Source: Actinomycetota bacterium
GTDB lineage: Bacteria > Actinomycetota > CADDZG01 > JAHWKV01
Direction of reading: 5' to 3'
DNA length: 64,000 bases
NCBI GenBank assembly: GCA_030447305.1
Contig: JAUJPC010000005.1
Coordinates: 124,001 to 188,000, forward strand
Positions 50,033-58,927 of this stretch are shown piece after piece. Below the pieces are notes generated by a model. The model was given only the letters and a program-made list of their open reading frames with translations, was not told the DNA's origin and made no database searches. The translations under genes and the position numbers were made by a program. Position 1 is the stretch's first letter. Every line of letters begins with the position of its first letter.

Positions 50033-50476
50033 CTACTTCTCTACCGTTGACTCAATTGGCCTCGGCGAGGTTATGGGGTCGGCATGACGATGCACTAGCT
50101 TCCAGGCCCCGTCTTCAAGGCGAAAAAGGCTCGTTACCCGAAGGTTCGCTCGAGACATGTCTCCCGTTCCGGCAAGCTTCAGGTTGGTGCGTTGTACTTC
50201 GACAATGCACATAAGGTCAGCAGGACCATATGTAGCGATGCGGTCAAAGCCGATCACCTCGCCATCAATGTTTGATGCCCCAAGCTCCATCGTCTCAACA
50301 ACCTGGCTCCATCCACTTGAGACAGGACCAAAGGGAGCAAGAGGGTTGGCGAGAGTTACGTCCTCTCGATGCGACCACACCTTTTTCTGGGGCTCCGGGT
50401 TTCCTTTCACGAAGTCCCGCACCGACTGGTGATACTGCTCCACTGCTTGCTCAAAATCTGAGTCAACCATCTGCAC
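50033..50476 (-). CDS. SnoaL-like/NTF2-fold protein
   Basis: 147 residues of the cone-shaped NTF2-like fold (DUF4440/SnoaL group): an N-terminal helix FEQAVEQYHQSVRDFVKGN, the small-domain stretch VTLANPLAPFGPVSSGWSQV, and C-terminal strands ANLRVTSLFRLEDGAWKLV-HRHAD. Such proteins are isomerases, hydrolases or ligand binders; specific function unknown. The reading frame starts at 50476. Confidence 0.72.
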   Translation of the reverse strand: MQMVDSDFEQAVEQYHQSVRDFVKGNPEPQKKVWSHREDVTLANPLAPFGPVSSGWSQVVETMELGASNIDGEVIGFDRIATYGPADLMCIVEVQRTNLKLAGTGDMSRANLRVTSLFRLEDGAWKLVHRHADPITSPRPIESTVEK

Positions 50477-50637
50477 ATCGCCTCCATAGTTGTGCCGGAA
50501 CTTCTCAACCGAGCAGGCTAGTACCTAACTCACTGCCGCCCAGGAGCCGAAGCCGGGTCGCAACGTGAGACAGAGGTGCCGGAGCCATAGTGCGACAGAG
50601 GCGCCGAACTCTCACAAGTAACACGACATTCTGTAGG

Positions 50638-50710
50638 TGGAGCCGAGGGGATTCGAACCCCTGGCCTCTGCATTGCGAACGCAGCGCTCTACCGGCTGAG
50701 CTACGGCCCC
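50638..50710 (-). tRNA. tRNA-Ala (anticodon CGC)
   Basis: Read on the minus strand, the cloverleaf is complete: acceptor arm GGGGCCG/CGGCTCC with discriminator A and the alanine identity pair G3-U70, D-arm with AGCTCAGCCGGTAGAGC, anticodon loop TTCGCAA between CTGCG and TGCAG, and T-arm with GGTTCGAATCC. The CCA end is not encoded. The upstream 160 bp (50477-50637) have no gene but contain an imperfect 25-bp tandem repeat at 50565-50614. Confidence 0.95.
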
Positions 50711-50733
50711 AGTACGGCAATTGTAGCCGGGGC

Positions 50734-51360
50734 TCATGCCCGGTCGTGCCTCATCTCCTCCAGGGCAGTCTTCAGACCGTGCTGGATGATGGTGGTCGAC
50801 AGGTCGCCGCGGGTTCTCTCGATGATCGAGCGGGCCACGTCGGTGGTCCTGCGCAAGCCGCCGGTCATGGCGTCCGGGTAGTCCATCGTGATGAGCAGAT
50901 AGTAGATCTCGTCCATGGCGTCCATCAGCTGTTCGGAGCGCTCCAGGTCCCCGCGCCGCATTAAGTCCAGAAGGTGCCGGCGAATCTCGCCGATGGCTTC
51001 CCCCATGCCGTTGAGGTATGCCGCTGCCTCCACTCGTACGTCTTCCGGAGTAGGTAGCTGGCGGTCGAAGACCAGTGCGTGGGTTAGACGGGCCTCGGCG
51101 TGCTCCTTGGAAGCATCGTGGTAGAACCCGGCGTAGAGGATGTCGGGGTGATCCGCCATAACCGCGGCCGCCTCATCCAGGAGGAGACGCCCTTCGCTCA
51201 GGAGGCGCTCTGCTTCCTGGCCGTCCCCTCGGTGAATCGCTCGAATGGAGTTTGCCGACAGCCGGATGGCCTTGCGGCACTGAGCTAGCCCCTGCTCCCT
51301 GGAGTCGTACTTGGCGTCTAGATTGCTTCGTAACGAGCTACGTATGGAGTCCAGGTTCAT
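50734..51360 (-). CDS. Translin-family protein (prokaryotic)
   Basis: 208 residues, all-helical. It matches the translin fold in order: an N-terminal helix of RSSLRSNLDAKYDSREQGLA, repeated helices with RLLSEGRLLLDEAAAVMADH, YAGFYHDASKEHAEARLTHAL, YLNGMGEAIGEIRRHLLDLM and MDEIYYLLITMDYPDAMTGG ending with RTRGDLSTTI. Eukaryotic translins bind RNA/ssDNA and, with TRAX, act in tRNA processing and RNAi; bacterial members are uncharacterised. It lies 23 bp from the tRNA-Ala gene on the same strand. Confidence 0.72.
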   Translation of the reverse strand: MNLDSIRSSLRSNLDAKYDSREQGLAQCRKAIRLSANSIRAIHRGDGQEAERLLSEGRLLLDEAAAVMADHPDILYAGFYHDASKEHAEARLTHALVFDRQLPTPEDVRVEAAAYLNGMGEAIGEIRRHLLDLMRRGDLERSEQLMDAMDEIYYLLITMDYPDAMTGGLRRTTDVARSIIERTRGDLSTTIIQHGLKTALEEMRHDRA

Positions 51361-51410
51361 ACCTGAAGGTTATCAACACCCGGCAGGTCTGGAGTCAGGT
51401 TGCGGCGATT

Positions 51411-52004
51411 TCAGTAGCGGCCGGCCTGCGCCCATCCCAGCTCGGTAAGACCGTCATCGTCGGCGAGGACCTCGTCCTCGATGAGGTAGACCGGACGCGA
51501 GCCGTTGTGGAGTATGCGGACCGGCGGATTGGGATCACGCAGCACCGACGGGATGTCGTCGATCCGGTGCCTCGGCACCTCTGGCCCCCTGGTCCCTTCG
51601 ACCCCGACGGGCCGGTACAGGCGCTTCTTCTTCTCGGAGATCAGAAAGGACGTGAAGCCGGCGAGCCCGATGGCAAGCATCACGCTGACCCAAAGCAGGA
51701 ACCTCAGCCCGGGAACCAGGCTGGCGGGAAGAGCAAAGGCAAGCCCTGCCAGCATGCCGCAGAAAATACGGCGACGCTTCAAGATGACCTCGCTTGGAGA
51801 AGGCTCGTCCAAAGGCGTGCGGGGAGTCAGCACCCACCGTCCCCCCAGGTTCGGCTGCTCATGGTTCGAGCCGAGGGCTCGCATGCTGCGGTTGAAGGTC
51901 CCAACGCTCACCGAGACCGACGAGTTTTCTTTTGCTCGCAGCAGAACCGGCAACAGAACGACTGCCCACAGAACAGCAAGCAGAGCTACGAGTACCCCAG
52001 TCAT
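51411..52004 (-). CDS. SepX/GlpR-like actinobacterial divisome membrane protein
   Basis: 197 residues. An N-terminal helix (VLVALLAVLWAVVLLPVLL) leads into a conserved motif VSVGTFNRSMRALGS, then a linker and a central hairpin of two helices (IFCGMLAGLAFALPASLV and FLLWVSVMLAIGLAGFTSFL), with a basic and acidic C-terminal tail. The LPVLLR...FxRxxRxLG pattern and the location near galU and moaC match the SepX family (called GlpR in corynebacteria), which links cell division to a MoeA-like partner. No moeA homologue lies in this window. An inverted repeat sits 26 bp upstream of the start. Confidence 0.5.
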   Translation of the reverse strand: MTGVLVALLAVLWAVVLLPVLLRAKENSSVSVSVGTFNRSMRALGSNHEQPNLGGRWVLTPRTPLDEPSPSEVILKRRRIFCGMLAGLAFALPASLVPGLRFLLWVSVMLAIGLAGFTSFLISEKKKRLYRPVGVEGTRGPEVPRHRIDDIPSVLRDPNPPVRILHNGSRPVYLIEDEVLADDDGLTELGWAQAGRY

Positions 52005-52479
52005 CGCTCAACCCCAGTCTGTGCTCGTACACAACATCTGCGGACAGCCGGAAAATAACACTGCAGATGTTGTGGTCTGCGGATTTCTTTGGACCTTTTT
52101 CTGTTGCGAGCGAAGAAAAAATTACAAAAGTGTAATTTCCCCTCTTTGGAGCGGTCCTGAACGGAAAGAACCAAAACGCCCGAAGCAGATTTGGAGACAG
52201 ACCTCGGTTGTGTCGAGTGGGTGCTCCTGGTCCGCATGTCATGCCTTTCGCCAGGGGGAAGTGGCGAAGAAAGGGGCCTGCGGGGAAGCTGCGTTTGATC
52301 TGAGGCACCTTATCAATGTCCCAGCGGCTGAATAAAGCGCAAGAGGACCAAAGCGGGAACAAAGTTTTCGACCTCGCGAAACAATCTGGCAAGCCCGCGA
52401 AAACCGGTCTTCCGGGCCTGAAGCTTGGGTGCCGGGGATAGACTCTGGTCATCCAAAACTGAGCGGACGAAAGGTTGCA
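52005..52479. other. 475-bp intergenic region with inverted repeats, no gene seen
   Basis: The region separates the divergent SepX-like and aminopeptidase genes and is visibly more AT-rich than its surroundings. It carries ACAACATCTGC (52030-52040) with GCAGATGTTGT (52062-52072), an 11-bp perfect inverted repeat, and AAATTACA-AAAG-TGTAATTT (52119-52138), an 8-bp stem. TCTGCGGA also occurs twice as a direct repeat near 52036 and 52075. Open frames that cross it look non-coding. It should hold both promoters. Confidence 0.5.
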
Positions 52480-53949
52480 GTGCCAACGATTGAGCCCGGA
52501 TCTACCGGCTCCACGGTTGTTCAGGCCGACCTGCTTGTGGTGGCGGCAACCAAGGACAACAAACTCACCCACGCTGCAGCCCAGGTGGATGCCGCCATGG
52601 ACGGAACCTTACTCGCCCATCTTGCAAAGACTGCACCGGTTGGCGGGTCGGGGGTCTTCGAGGGGAAGGCAGGGCAGGTGGCCATTTTGCCCTCCTTCGG
52701 ACGAATCGGTGCCGGAGCTGTGATGGTGGTCGGGCTGGGAGAAGCCGATGATGTGGACGGCGAGACGGTTCGACGGGCAGCCGGCGTCGCCGCCCGGCTC
52801 TCCGGCGGCTTCAGGTCGGTTGCACTAGATATCGGAGGCGGCATCGACGGTGCCGGAAGGGCAGCTGCCGAGGGCTTCGCGCTCGGCGCGTACTCGTTTG
52901 ACCGCTATCTTTCCGAAAAGCCGAAGCAGCCGGATCACGCCACGGTAACCGGTGCAACCGAGGAGGAGATCAGGCGAGCGGCCGTTTACTGCGAGGCCAC
53001 GATCTGGGCCAGGGACCTCGTCAACGAGCCTCCCAGCGATCGGGGGCCCCAGGTGGTCGCCGATCGGGCCGCGGGGCGGGCGATCGAGGCCGGCCTGAAG
53101 GTAGAGGTCTTCGATGAGGCCGCCATGGCGAAGGAGGGGATGAACGGCGTCCTCACGGTCGGCAAGGGCAGCGACTCTCCGCCCCGGTTCCTGGTTCTCA
53201 CCTATGAGCCGGAGGGCGCAGAGGGATTCCTTGGTCTGATCGGAAAAGGCATCACCTTCGACTCCGGCGGCCTGTCGATCAAAACCAGCGAGGGCATGGA
53301 GACCATGAAGATGGACTGCTCCGGAGGGGCTGCTGTCATCGCTGCCATGACGGCTCTACCCGCACTCGCGACGAAGACCCGGGTCGTGGCAGCGGTTGCT
53401 CTGGCGGAGAACATGTCCGGGGGCGGGGCGGTCAAACCCGGCGACATCATCCGCCATTACGGGGGCCGCACGTCGGAGGTACTGAATACCGACGCCGAGG
53501 GGAGGCTGGTGCTGGCCGACGCCCTGGCCTGGATGGCGGAGCGGGAGCCCGATGCGATGGTCGACGTCGCCACTTTGACGGGAGCCATGAGGGTGGCGCT
53601 CGGGACGAAAGTGGCCGGAGTTCTGACCAATAGAAAGGACCTTTGTTCGGAACTGCTCGACGCCTCGGCCCGGACGGGGGAGCCGCTATGGGCAATGCCT
53701 TTGGTGGATGATTACCGGAGCATGATCTCCAGCCCGGTGGCCGACGTGAAGAACGTTTCGGGGACGCGTTACGGGGGAGCGATCGTGGCGGCCCTGTTCT
53801 TGAAGGACTTCGTGGGCGATACGCCCTGGGCCCATCTGGATATCGCCGGGCCGGCCTGGGTAGACAAACCGGAGCACTATCTGTCCGCGGGCGCCAGCGG
53901 CTACGGCACCCGTCTTCTTCTCGACTGGATCACCAACCGGACCGGCTGA
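52480..53949 (+). CDS. pepA: Leucyl aminopeptidase (M17)
   Basis: About 489 residues; a hexameric dizinc exopeptidase acting on N-terminal amino acids. The N-terminal macro-like domain (QADLLVVAATKDNKL) and the C-terminal catalytic domain show the family signatures: LIGKGITFDSGGLSIKTSEG, MKMDCSGGAAV, and NTDAEGRLVLADAL with the catalytic residues. The signature NTDAEGRL is exact. GTG 52480 follows GAAAGG; the frame is open to GTG 52429, which would add 17 residues. Confidence 0.95.
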   Translation: MPTIEPGSTGSTVVQADLLVVAATKDNKLTHAAAQVDAAMDGTLLAHLAKTAPVGGSGVFEGKAGQVAILPSFGRIGAGAVMVVGLGEADDVDGETVRRAAGVAARLSGGFRSVALDIGGGIDGAGRAAAEGFALGAYSFDRYLSEKPKQPDHATVTGATEEEIRRAAVYCEATIWARDLVNEPPSDRGPQVVADRAAGRAIEAGLKVEVFDEAAMAKEGMNGVLTVGKGSDSPPRFLVLTYEPEGAEGFLGLIGKGITFDSGGLSIKTSEGMETMKMDCSGGAAVIAAMTALPALATKTRVVAAVALAENMSGGGAVKPGDIIRHYGGRTSEVLNTDAEGRLVLADALAWMAEREPDAMVDVATLTGAMRVALGTKVAGVLTNRKDLCSELLDASARTGEPLWAMPLVDDYRSMISSPVADVKNVSGTRYGGAIVAALFLKDFVGDTPWAHLDIAGPAWVDKPEHYLSAGASGYGTRLLLDWITNRTG

Positions 53950-54053
53950 TCCCCATGGAAATCTGGAGGGCTGAAATGGGGGTCGATGGCCACCCGAGGC
54001 AGATCTGGTGACGACCATCCTCACCGTCCGACCAGGCTAACGAAAGGACCGAG

Positions 54054-54215
54054 ATGACGAAGTGGGAGTACGCATCGGTGCCCCTCATTCCCCATGTGGC
54101 CAAGGAGATTCTCGACAACTGGGGTGACGACGGATGGGAGCTGATCACCGTCTTCAGCCCGCCCGACGTCGGGGGTGTGGTCGCCTACTTCAAGCGGGAG
54201 AAGCCGCAGGGATAA
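54054..54215 (+). CDS. DUF4177-like small protein
   Basis: 53 residues from ATG 54054 behind GAAAGGA. It reads MTKWEYASVPLIPHVAKEIL, DNWGDDGWELITVF, then VAYFKREKPQG. The WEYAxV...LDxWGxDGWELVxV...AYFKR pattern is a conserved actinobacterial family, related to DUF4177. Function unknown. Convergent with moaC. Confidence 0.75.
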   Translation: MTKWEYASVPLIPHVAKEILDNWGDDGWELITVFSPPDVGGVVAYFKREKPQG

Positions 54216-54219
54216 GAGC

Positions 54220-54705
54220 TTACTCCCGGCGGGTCCATCCCCCGCTTTTACCCCCCACTTTGTTGACCAGCTCCACGAACTCGATGCGGATGCCCTTGTC
54301 CACGGCCTTGCACATGTCGTAGACGGTAAGCGCCGCCACCGAGGTGGCGACCAGAGCCTCCATCTCCACCCCTGTGCGGTCGGCTGTTTTAACCTCTGAC
54401 CTGATCCGGACGCCGCCATCTTCGAGCGTCAGGTCCACCTTTATCCCGGTGATCGCCAGCGGATGACACAACGGAATCAGGTCCCAGGTCTTCTTCGCCG
54501 CCATAATGCCGGCAAGCTTGGCGGCTCCCAGCGCGTCGCCTTTGGCCAGACCCCCGTCCCGGACGATCTGCACCGTCTCGGGGGTCATGGCGACGAACGC
54601 GGTGGCGGTGGCTTCGCGAACCGTGGCGCTCTTCGCTGAGACGTCGACCATCGCCGCCTTGCCTTCCGCATCGACGTGGGAAAGTTTCTTGACCGGGTCA
54701 GGCAT
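54220..54705 (-). CDS. moaC: Cyclic pyranopterin monophosphate synthase MoaC
   Basis: 161 residues; second step of molybdenum cofactor biosynthesis. Signatures: [25 protein letters not shown] at the N-terminus, [18 protein letters not shown] in the middle and [24 protein letters not shown]. The Lys and His active-site residues are visible. ATG 54705 overlaps the galU stop by 8 bp. The C-terminus ([14 protein letters not shown]) is complete. It is the only Moco gene in the window. Confidence 0.94.
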   Translation of the reverse strand: MPDPVKKLSHVDAEGKAAMVDVSAKSATVREATATAFVAMTPETVQIVRDGGLAKGDALGAAKLAGIMAAKKTWDLIPLCHPLAITGIKVDLTLEDGGVRIRSEVKTADRTGVEMEALVATSVAALTVYDMCKAVDKGIRIEFVELVNKVGGKSGGWTRRE

Positions 54706-55576
54706 GGGTTGAGACCATTTGGATCTGTTCGAGATACGCGCGGAAGTCCGGCCCGAGCTCCGGGTGGTCGAACGCAAGCGCAGCGGTCGCCTGAAGGTAG
54801 CCGAGCTTGGTGCCGGCATCCCACCGGCGGCCCCGGTAGCGTTGAGCCACCAGGACGCCCCGCTCGGCTAGCACCGCCAGGGCATCCGTGAGCTGGATCT
54901 CCCCGCCGCTTCCCGGCTTCACACTTTCCAGGATGTTCATCACCTCGGGCGCCAGGACGTAGCGGCCTATGACGGCCAGGTCGGAGGGGGCGACCGAAGG
55001 GTCCGGCTTCTCGACAAGTGCCTTCACCCGCATTGAGTCGCCGGTTCCTGGCTCCGGGTCGATCGATCCGTAGGAGCTGATCGACTCATGGGGCACCTCG
55101 TCGACTGCGATGACGCTGGTGGACGTGCTCTTGTAGGTGGCGATCATTTCGGCCAGGAAGTTCTCGCTCGGGTCCAGCAGCTCATCTGGGAGCAGAACGA
55201 CGAACGGGTCGTCCTGAATGTGCTCCCTTGCGACCCAGACTGCGTGGCCGAGACCGAGTGGCTCGTTTTGGGTCACCGAGTAGATGTCGGCCAGCCCATT
55301 CAGCTTAAGCATCTCCTCCAGAAGATCGTGCTTGTTCTTCTCCCGAAGTGCAGTCTCGAGCTTGGTGTTGGAGGTGAAGTGGTGTGTCACCGCCTCCTTT
55401 CCCTCGGAGGTCACGATGCAGATGTTGGTGATTCCTGCGCGTACGAGCTCCTCGACCGCGTACTGGATGATGGGGCGGTCCACCACCGTGACCAGCTCCT
55501 TGGGTACTACCTTCGAAGCTGGAAGAAACCTCGTTCCCATCCCGGCTGCGGGGATGATCGCTGTGTGTACGGGCAC
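54698..55576 (-). CDS. galU: UTP-glucose-1-phosphate uridylyltransferase
   Basis: 292 residues making UDP-glucose for cell-envelope polysaccharides and trehalose. The nucleotidyltransferase motif is [23 protein letters not shown], followed by [34 protein letters not shown] and [19 protein letters not shown]. Length is typical. The galU-moaC overlap implies an operon, and nearby sepX-like and moa genes match the synteny of the actinobacterial galU region. Confidence 0.95.
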   Translation of the reverse strand: MPVHTAIIPAAGMGTRFLPASKVVPKELVTVVDRPIIQYAVEELVRAGITNICIVTSEGKEAVTHHFTSNTKLETALREKNKHDLLEEMLKLNGLADIYSVTQNEPLGLGHAVWVAREHIQDDPFVVLLPDELLDPSENFLAEMIATYKSTSTSVIAVDEVPHESISSYGSIDPEPGTGDSMRVKALVEKPDPSVAPSDLAVIGRYVLAPEVMNILESVKPGSGGEIQLTDALAVLAERGVLVAQRYRGRRWDAGTKLGYLQATAALAFDHPELGPDFRAYLEQIQMVSTHA

Positions 55577-55605
55577 GTGAGGATCCTATCCGAGTATTCC
55601 GATTG

Positions 55606-56811
55606 TTACTCGGGTCGGTGACCTACCACCCGGTTTTTACCCTGCCCCTTTGCCTTCAGCAGGGCGAGGTCCGCAGCCTTGAAGATGCTCGCAAAGTCGG
55701 TGCCCGCCGAAGGGTACGAGGCGACCCCGGCGGAGATGGTGACGTTCAGCGGCTCCGGTGTCATCTCCGACTCGAACGGCGTGGCCGCTATGACCTGCCG
55801 GATCTTCTCGGCGGCGTTGAGGCCGCCGGCGGCATCTGTTTCGGAGAGCAGCAGCTCGAACTCCTCGCCCCCATAGCGGGCGAACATGTCGACGTCGCGG
55901 ATGGTGGACCTAATGCGCTGGGCCAGCTCTATCAGGACGTAATCGCCGATCTGGTGGCCGTAGGTGTTGTTGAACAGCCGAAAGTCGTCGATGTCCAGAA
56001 TGATCATGGAGAAAGGGCGTCCGAACCGCTGAGCCCGGTCGACTTCTCGAGCGAACTGGATCTGGAACCACCGATGGTTCCAGATGCCGGTCTTGCCGTC
56101 CATGATCGCCATGCGCTCGGCTTCCTGGTGCAGCAGCACGTTTTCGATGGCTACGCCGGCCTGGTCGGTGAGCGACAGGATCGTGCGGAGGTCGGTTTCG
56201 CTGAACACCCCACCCTGCTTGTCATAAAAGTTCAAAACCGCCAGAACCCGGTCGTGAGGGATCAATGGGACCGAGAGCTGGCTGGGGAAGTTCGGCTCCT
56301 TCTCGTGCCGGACGGGGGGATCGGCTGAACCGGGAAGAACGATGGGCTTACCGGTGGAGGCAACGTGGCCGGCGATGCCCTGGCCGACCTGCAGCTTAAA
56401 GGGCCGGATGTCCAGATTGCGCGACACCCCACCGACCAACGTCCCGGAACCCTTTCTCAGCATCAGTAGACCGCTGCCGGCTTGGACGGCCTCCATGCCG
56501 GTCTCGAGGGCGATCTCAAGCATCCGCTCCAGGTTGTGGGTGGCCCTTAGAGCCTCACCGAAGCGGGTGTGGGCTCTTTCGAGCGCCTCGTTGTACTCCC
56601 GCAGCTGGTTGATCTGCGTCCGCAGCGTCGCCGATATCTGATTCAGAGCTCCCGCAAGGCGCCTGAGATCAGCGGATTCCGGCACGTCGACCGGCCGGTC
56701 GTACACGCCGGCGGCAATCGCTTCGGCGTCGTCGGCCAGCCTTTTGAGCTCGACCGAAGGATCGGTATCAGGAACCGAGCTCTCTATCGGCTTACCATCG
56801 GCGGGCGTCAT
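55606..56811 (-). CDS. GAF-GGDEF diguanylate cyclase
   Basis: About 401 residues from ATG 56811; the frame is open to 57084. An N-terminal HAMP-like helical region (LKRLADDAEAIAAGVYDRPV) precedes a GAF domain (residues 80-240, NLERMLEIALETGMEAVQAG to TDQAGVAIENVLLH). The GGDEF domain (from 250) has DIDDFRLFNNTYGHQIGD and the active site YGGEEFELLL. An inhibitory-site RxxD (RDVD) lies five residues before GGEEF, so product feedback is expected. No membrane segment. It makes cyclic-di-GMP in the cytosol. Divergent from the FmdB gene. Confidence 0.92.
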   Translation of the reverse strand: MTPADGKPIESSVPDTDPSVELKRLADDAEAIAAGVYDRPVDVPESADLRRLAGALNQISATLRTQINQLREYNEALERAHTRFGEALRATHNLERMLEIALETGMEAVQAGSGLLMLRKGSGTLVGGVSRNLDIRPFKLQVGQGIAGHVASTGKPIVLPGSADPPVRHEKEPNFPSQLSVPLIPHDRVLAVLNFYDKQGGVFSETDLRTILSLTDQAGVAIENVLLHQEAERMAIMDGKTGIWNHRWFQIQFAREVDRAQRFGRPFSMIILDIDDFRLFNNTYGHQIGDYVLIELAQRIRSTIRDVDMFARYGGEEFELLLSETDAAGGLNAAEKIRQVIAATPFESEMTPEPLNVTISAGVASYPSAGTDFASIFKAADLALLKAKGQGKNRVVGHRPE

Positions 56812-56941
56812 GGCGATGAGCGAACTCCTCCGGGCGGTGAACGGCTGCCTCCAGTTTGACCAGATTCGCCTTTCCTGGCCTCCCGGAGGCTCTGCCATAC
56901 TATTGAAACTGCAGCCCACCTCAACGAGAAACTGGATTCCA

Positions 56942-57301
56942 ATGCCCACGTACGAATACCTCTGTATGGAGTGTGGCAACCGCAACGAGGTTGTCCAGTC
57001 CTTCACGGATGACCCGCTAACGACCTGCGAGGTGTGCGGAGGCAAGCTGAGGAAGGTGATCCACCCCGTCGGCATCCAGTTCAAGGGTTCGGGGTTCTAC
57101 TCCACCGACCGGCGGGCCAGCCAGCCGGTGTCCCGAAACAACAACCAGGAGAAGGACTCCAAGACCGACTCGACCTCCGACTCGAAGTCGGAGAGCAAAT
57201 CCGAGGCGAAGTCGGAGACCAAGGCGGAGTCCAAGTCGGACTCCTCCACCAAGAGCGACTCGGGATCCACTAAAACCAAGACTGCCGAAAAGTCCGCCTA
57301 G
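56942..57301 (+). CDS. FmdB-family zinc-ribbon protein with low-complexity tail
   Basis: 119 residues. The N-terminal 45 residues form the FmdB zinc ribbon (PTYEYLCMECGNRNEVVQSF with C-x2-C, then CEVCGGKLRKVI with the second C-x2-C). GSGFYSTD follows. The last 50 residues are a repetitive Ser/Lys/Glu/Asp tract (KSESKSEAKSETKAESKSD) typical of actinobacterial FmdB proteins. Function is unresolved; gene expression roles have been suggested. The tract is imperfectly repetitive at DNA level and prone to length change. Confidence 0.88.
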   Translation: MPTYEYLCMECGNRNEVVQSFTDDPLTTCEVCGGKLRKVIHPVGIQFKGSGFYSTDRRASQPVSRNNNQEKDSKTDSTSDSKSESKSEAKSETKAESKSDSSTKSDSGSTKTKTAEKSA

Positions 57302-57396
57302 GAACCCCTTCTCAGCAGTTCGCCCGTCCACTAGACTCCGTCTTACTTCCCTCCACTTCCCCGACCTTCACTACGTCGATTCCGAAGGGGGCCGGG

Positions 57397-58086
57397 ATGA
57401 CCACTCTTGTTCTCAACCGTCGAAGAACCTCCCGGTGGAGCCTGCTCGCGCTCCTCGCGGCAGTTGTCACCGGACTCGCCGTGTACTCCTATCTCGCCTC
57501 CCTGCGGGACCAGATTCCGGTCGCCGGACGGATGGTGCCCATGGTGGTCGCCTCGACCGACATCGACTCGGGAATGGTTGTCACGGAAGCGATGCTTGAG
57601 CTGGTCAATCATCCGGAAAGGTACCTCCCCGAGCAGGTGCTGCGGGACGCGGACCTGGCCGTGGGACGAGTGGCGACCATACCGATTCTCAAGGGCGAGC
57701 CTGTGACCGCTCGCAAGATCGGCCGCAACGGAGGTTCCTCCTCGGTGGTCCCAGACGGCATGCGCGCCTACTCGCTCAGCCCTCAGACGCTGGAGGGCCT
57801 GACTCTTGAGCCGAAGTCCGGTGACCGGGTGGACGTCATGGCCACCTTCCCCCGGGATGGGGGAAGCGCGGAGACCGTCACCGTCATAAGAGCGGCAAAG
57901 GTCGCCTCGCTGGGGGGCTCCACGAGCGGCGACTCCAAAGTTGCTTCCCAGCTGGGTGTGGACGGCCCAGGCGCCACGCGCGGAATCGCTCTGTTCTTGA
58001 CTCCGGAGCAGGCGGAGGCGCTGGCTCAGGCGGAGGCTTTGGGAAAGATAGCTGTGGTGCTGGCCCCCAACGCCGGCCAAAGCTAG
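57397..58086 (+). CDS. CpaB/RcpC-like Flp pilus assembly protein (SAF domain)
   Basis: 229 residues. An N-terminal membrane helix (SLLALLAAVVTGLAVYSYLA) precedes a SAF domain (MVVASTDIDSGMVVTEAML, LRDADLAVGRVATIPILKGEPVT) and an RcpC-type C-terminal part (AYSLSPQTLEGL, KSGDRVDVMATFP, LFLTPEQAEALAQAEALGKI). CpaB homologues belong to Flp/Tad pilus clusters, but no other pilus genes are in the window. It is convergent with the lipoprotein gene, overlapping by 4 bp. Confidence 0.82.
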   Translation: MTTLVLNRRRTSRWSLLALLAAVVTGLAVYSYLASLRDQIPVAGRMVPMVVASTDIDSGMVVTEAMLELVNHPERYLPEQVLRDADLAVGRVATIPILKGEPVTARKIGRNGGSSSVVPDGMRAYSLSPQTLEGLTLEPKSGDRVDVMATFPRDGGSAETVTVIRAAKVASLGGSTSGDSKVASQLGVDGPGATRGIALFLTPEQAEALAQAEALGKIAVVLAPNAGQS

Positions 58087-58733
58087 CTATCCGGCTCGAC
58101 GCCCCGGTTGATGGCGGCTGGGTTCTCCTGCACCGGAATCCGAGCCGGGTCTTCTTGCGGGGTAGCGGGGGCTGAAGTCGAATCCTCCAGCGGCTTAAGC
58201 TCGCGGATGCTCGCCGAGACCTGCTCCAGCACCTTCTGGTTCTTCTCGAAGTTGGAGGCAAGGCTCCACGTGACGACCTTGAGAAACCGATCCGGAGTCT
58301 CTACGAAGGTGTAGAGGTAAACGACCTCGACCGAGTTGGCAAACCCCTTGAGCTGGTACTGCACTGCTTCCTTGCCGTTGACGGTGACCTTCTTCGGGCC
58401 GGTTAAGTCGGCCAGCCCAACCCTCGTTACGAGCTGATGCATCTCCTGGTCGGCAAACTTTGCGAGGTCCAGGGAGGAGAAGGCCTTCCGAGGATCCTCG
58501 ATTACGACTCCGTAAGCCTCGTTGTTGCGATCCCCGGCTTGAAGGGTCGCCACCTGGTTGAGGTCGGTCTGGCTCGACCAGGAGCTGGGCACCTCGAACT
58601 GGAGGGCTCCGTCGACGCTAGTGATGGTCTTGGTGCCGCCGGGAGACGCCACGTCGCTTCCGCTGTTACACGCGCCCATTAGCGCCAACAAGAGCAGGCC
58701 GGCCAGCGCCTGGCCGCGTGGGTCGGGGATCAA
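58083..58733 (-). CDS. Lipoprotein with PsbP/LpqN-like domain, start uncertain
   Basis: About 216 residues from TTG 58733, which gives a short signal peptide ALAGLLLLALMGAC with a lipobox Cys; the open frame extends to 58826 without a better start. The mature part (DGALQFEVPSSWSSQTDL, YGVVIEDPRKAFSSLDLAKFADQ, YLYTFVETPDRFLKVVTWSL) looks like the PsbP/LpqN/DcrB type of extracytoplasmic ligand-binding fold. The tail is Pro/Ala-rich. It should be anchored outside the cytoplasmic membrane. Function unknown. Confidence 0.62.
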   Translation of the reverse strand: MIPDPRGQALAGLLLLALMGACNSGSDVASPGGTKTITSVDGALQFEVPSSWSSQTDLNQVATLQAGDRNNEAYGVVIEDPRKAFSSLDLAKFADQEMHQLVTRVGLADLTGPKKVTVNGKEAVQYQLKGFANSVEVVYLYTFVETPDRFLKVVTWSLASNFEKNQKVLEQVSASIRELKPLEDSTSAPATPQEDPARIPVQENPAAINRGVEPDS

Positions 58734-58927
58734 GGGAGGATGCCGGCCATGGGGTAACGCTCCTGCGGGGAGTTTTTCCCATCTTAACAACAGCATTGAA
58801 TCTGGGCCGGCGAGCTGGGATCTCACCCGGAGGTGAGTGCAAAGGGTACATCTATAACTGATACTTATGCGATCTATAAATAGTTCGTGATATGATACGC
58901 CTTAACCGAGATTCGAAAGGGGATTTC

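Noticed and set aside
50565-50614. Imperfect 25-bp tandem repeat beside the tRNA gene as CRISPR or att remnant
   Set aside because: Only two diverged units, no cas or integrase genes, and no tRNA 3' duplication seen.
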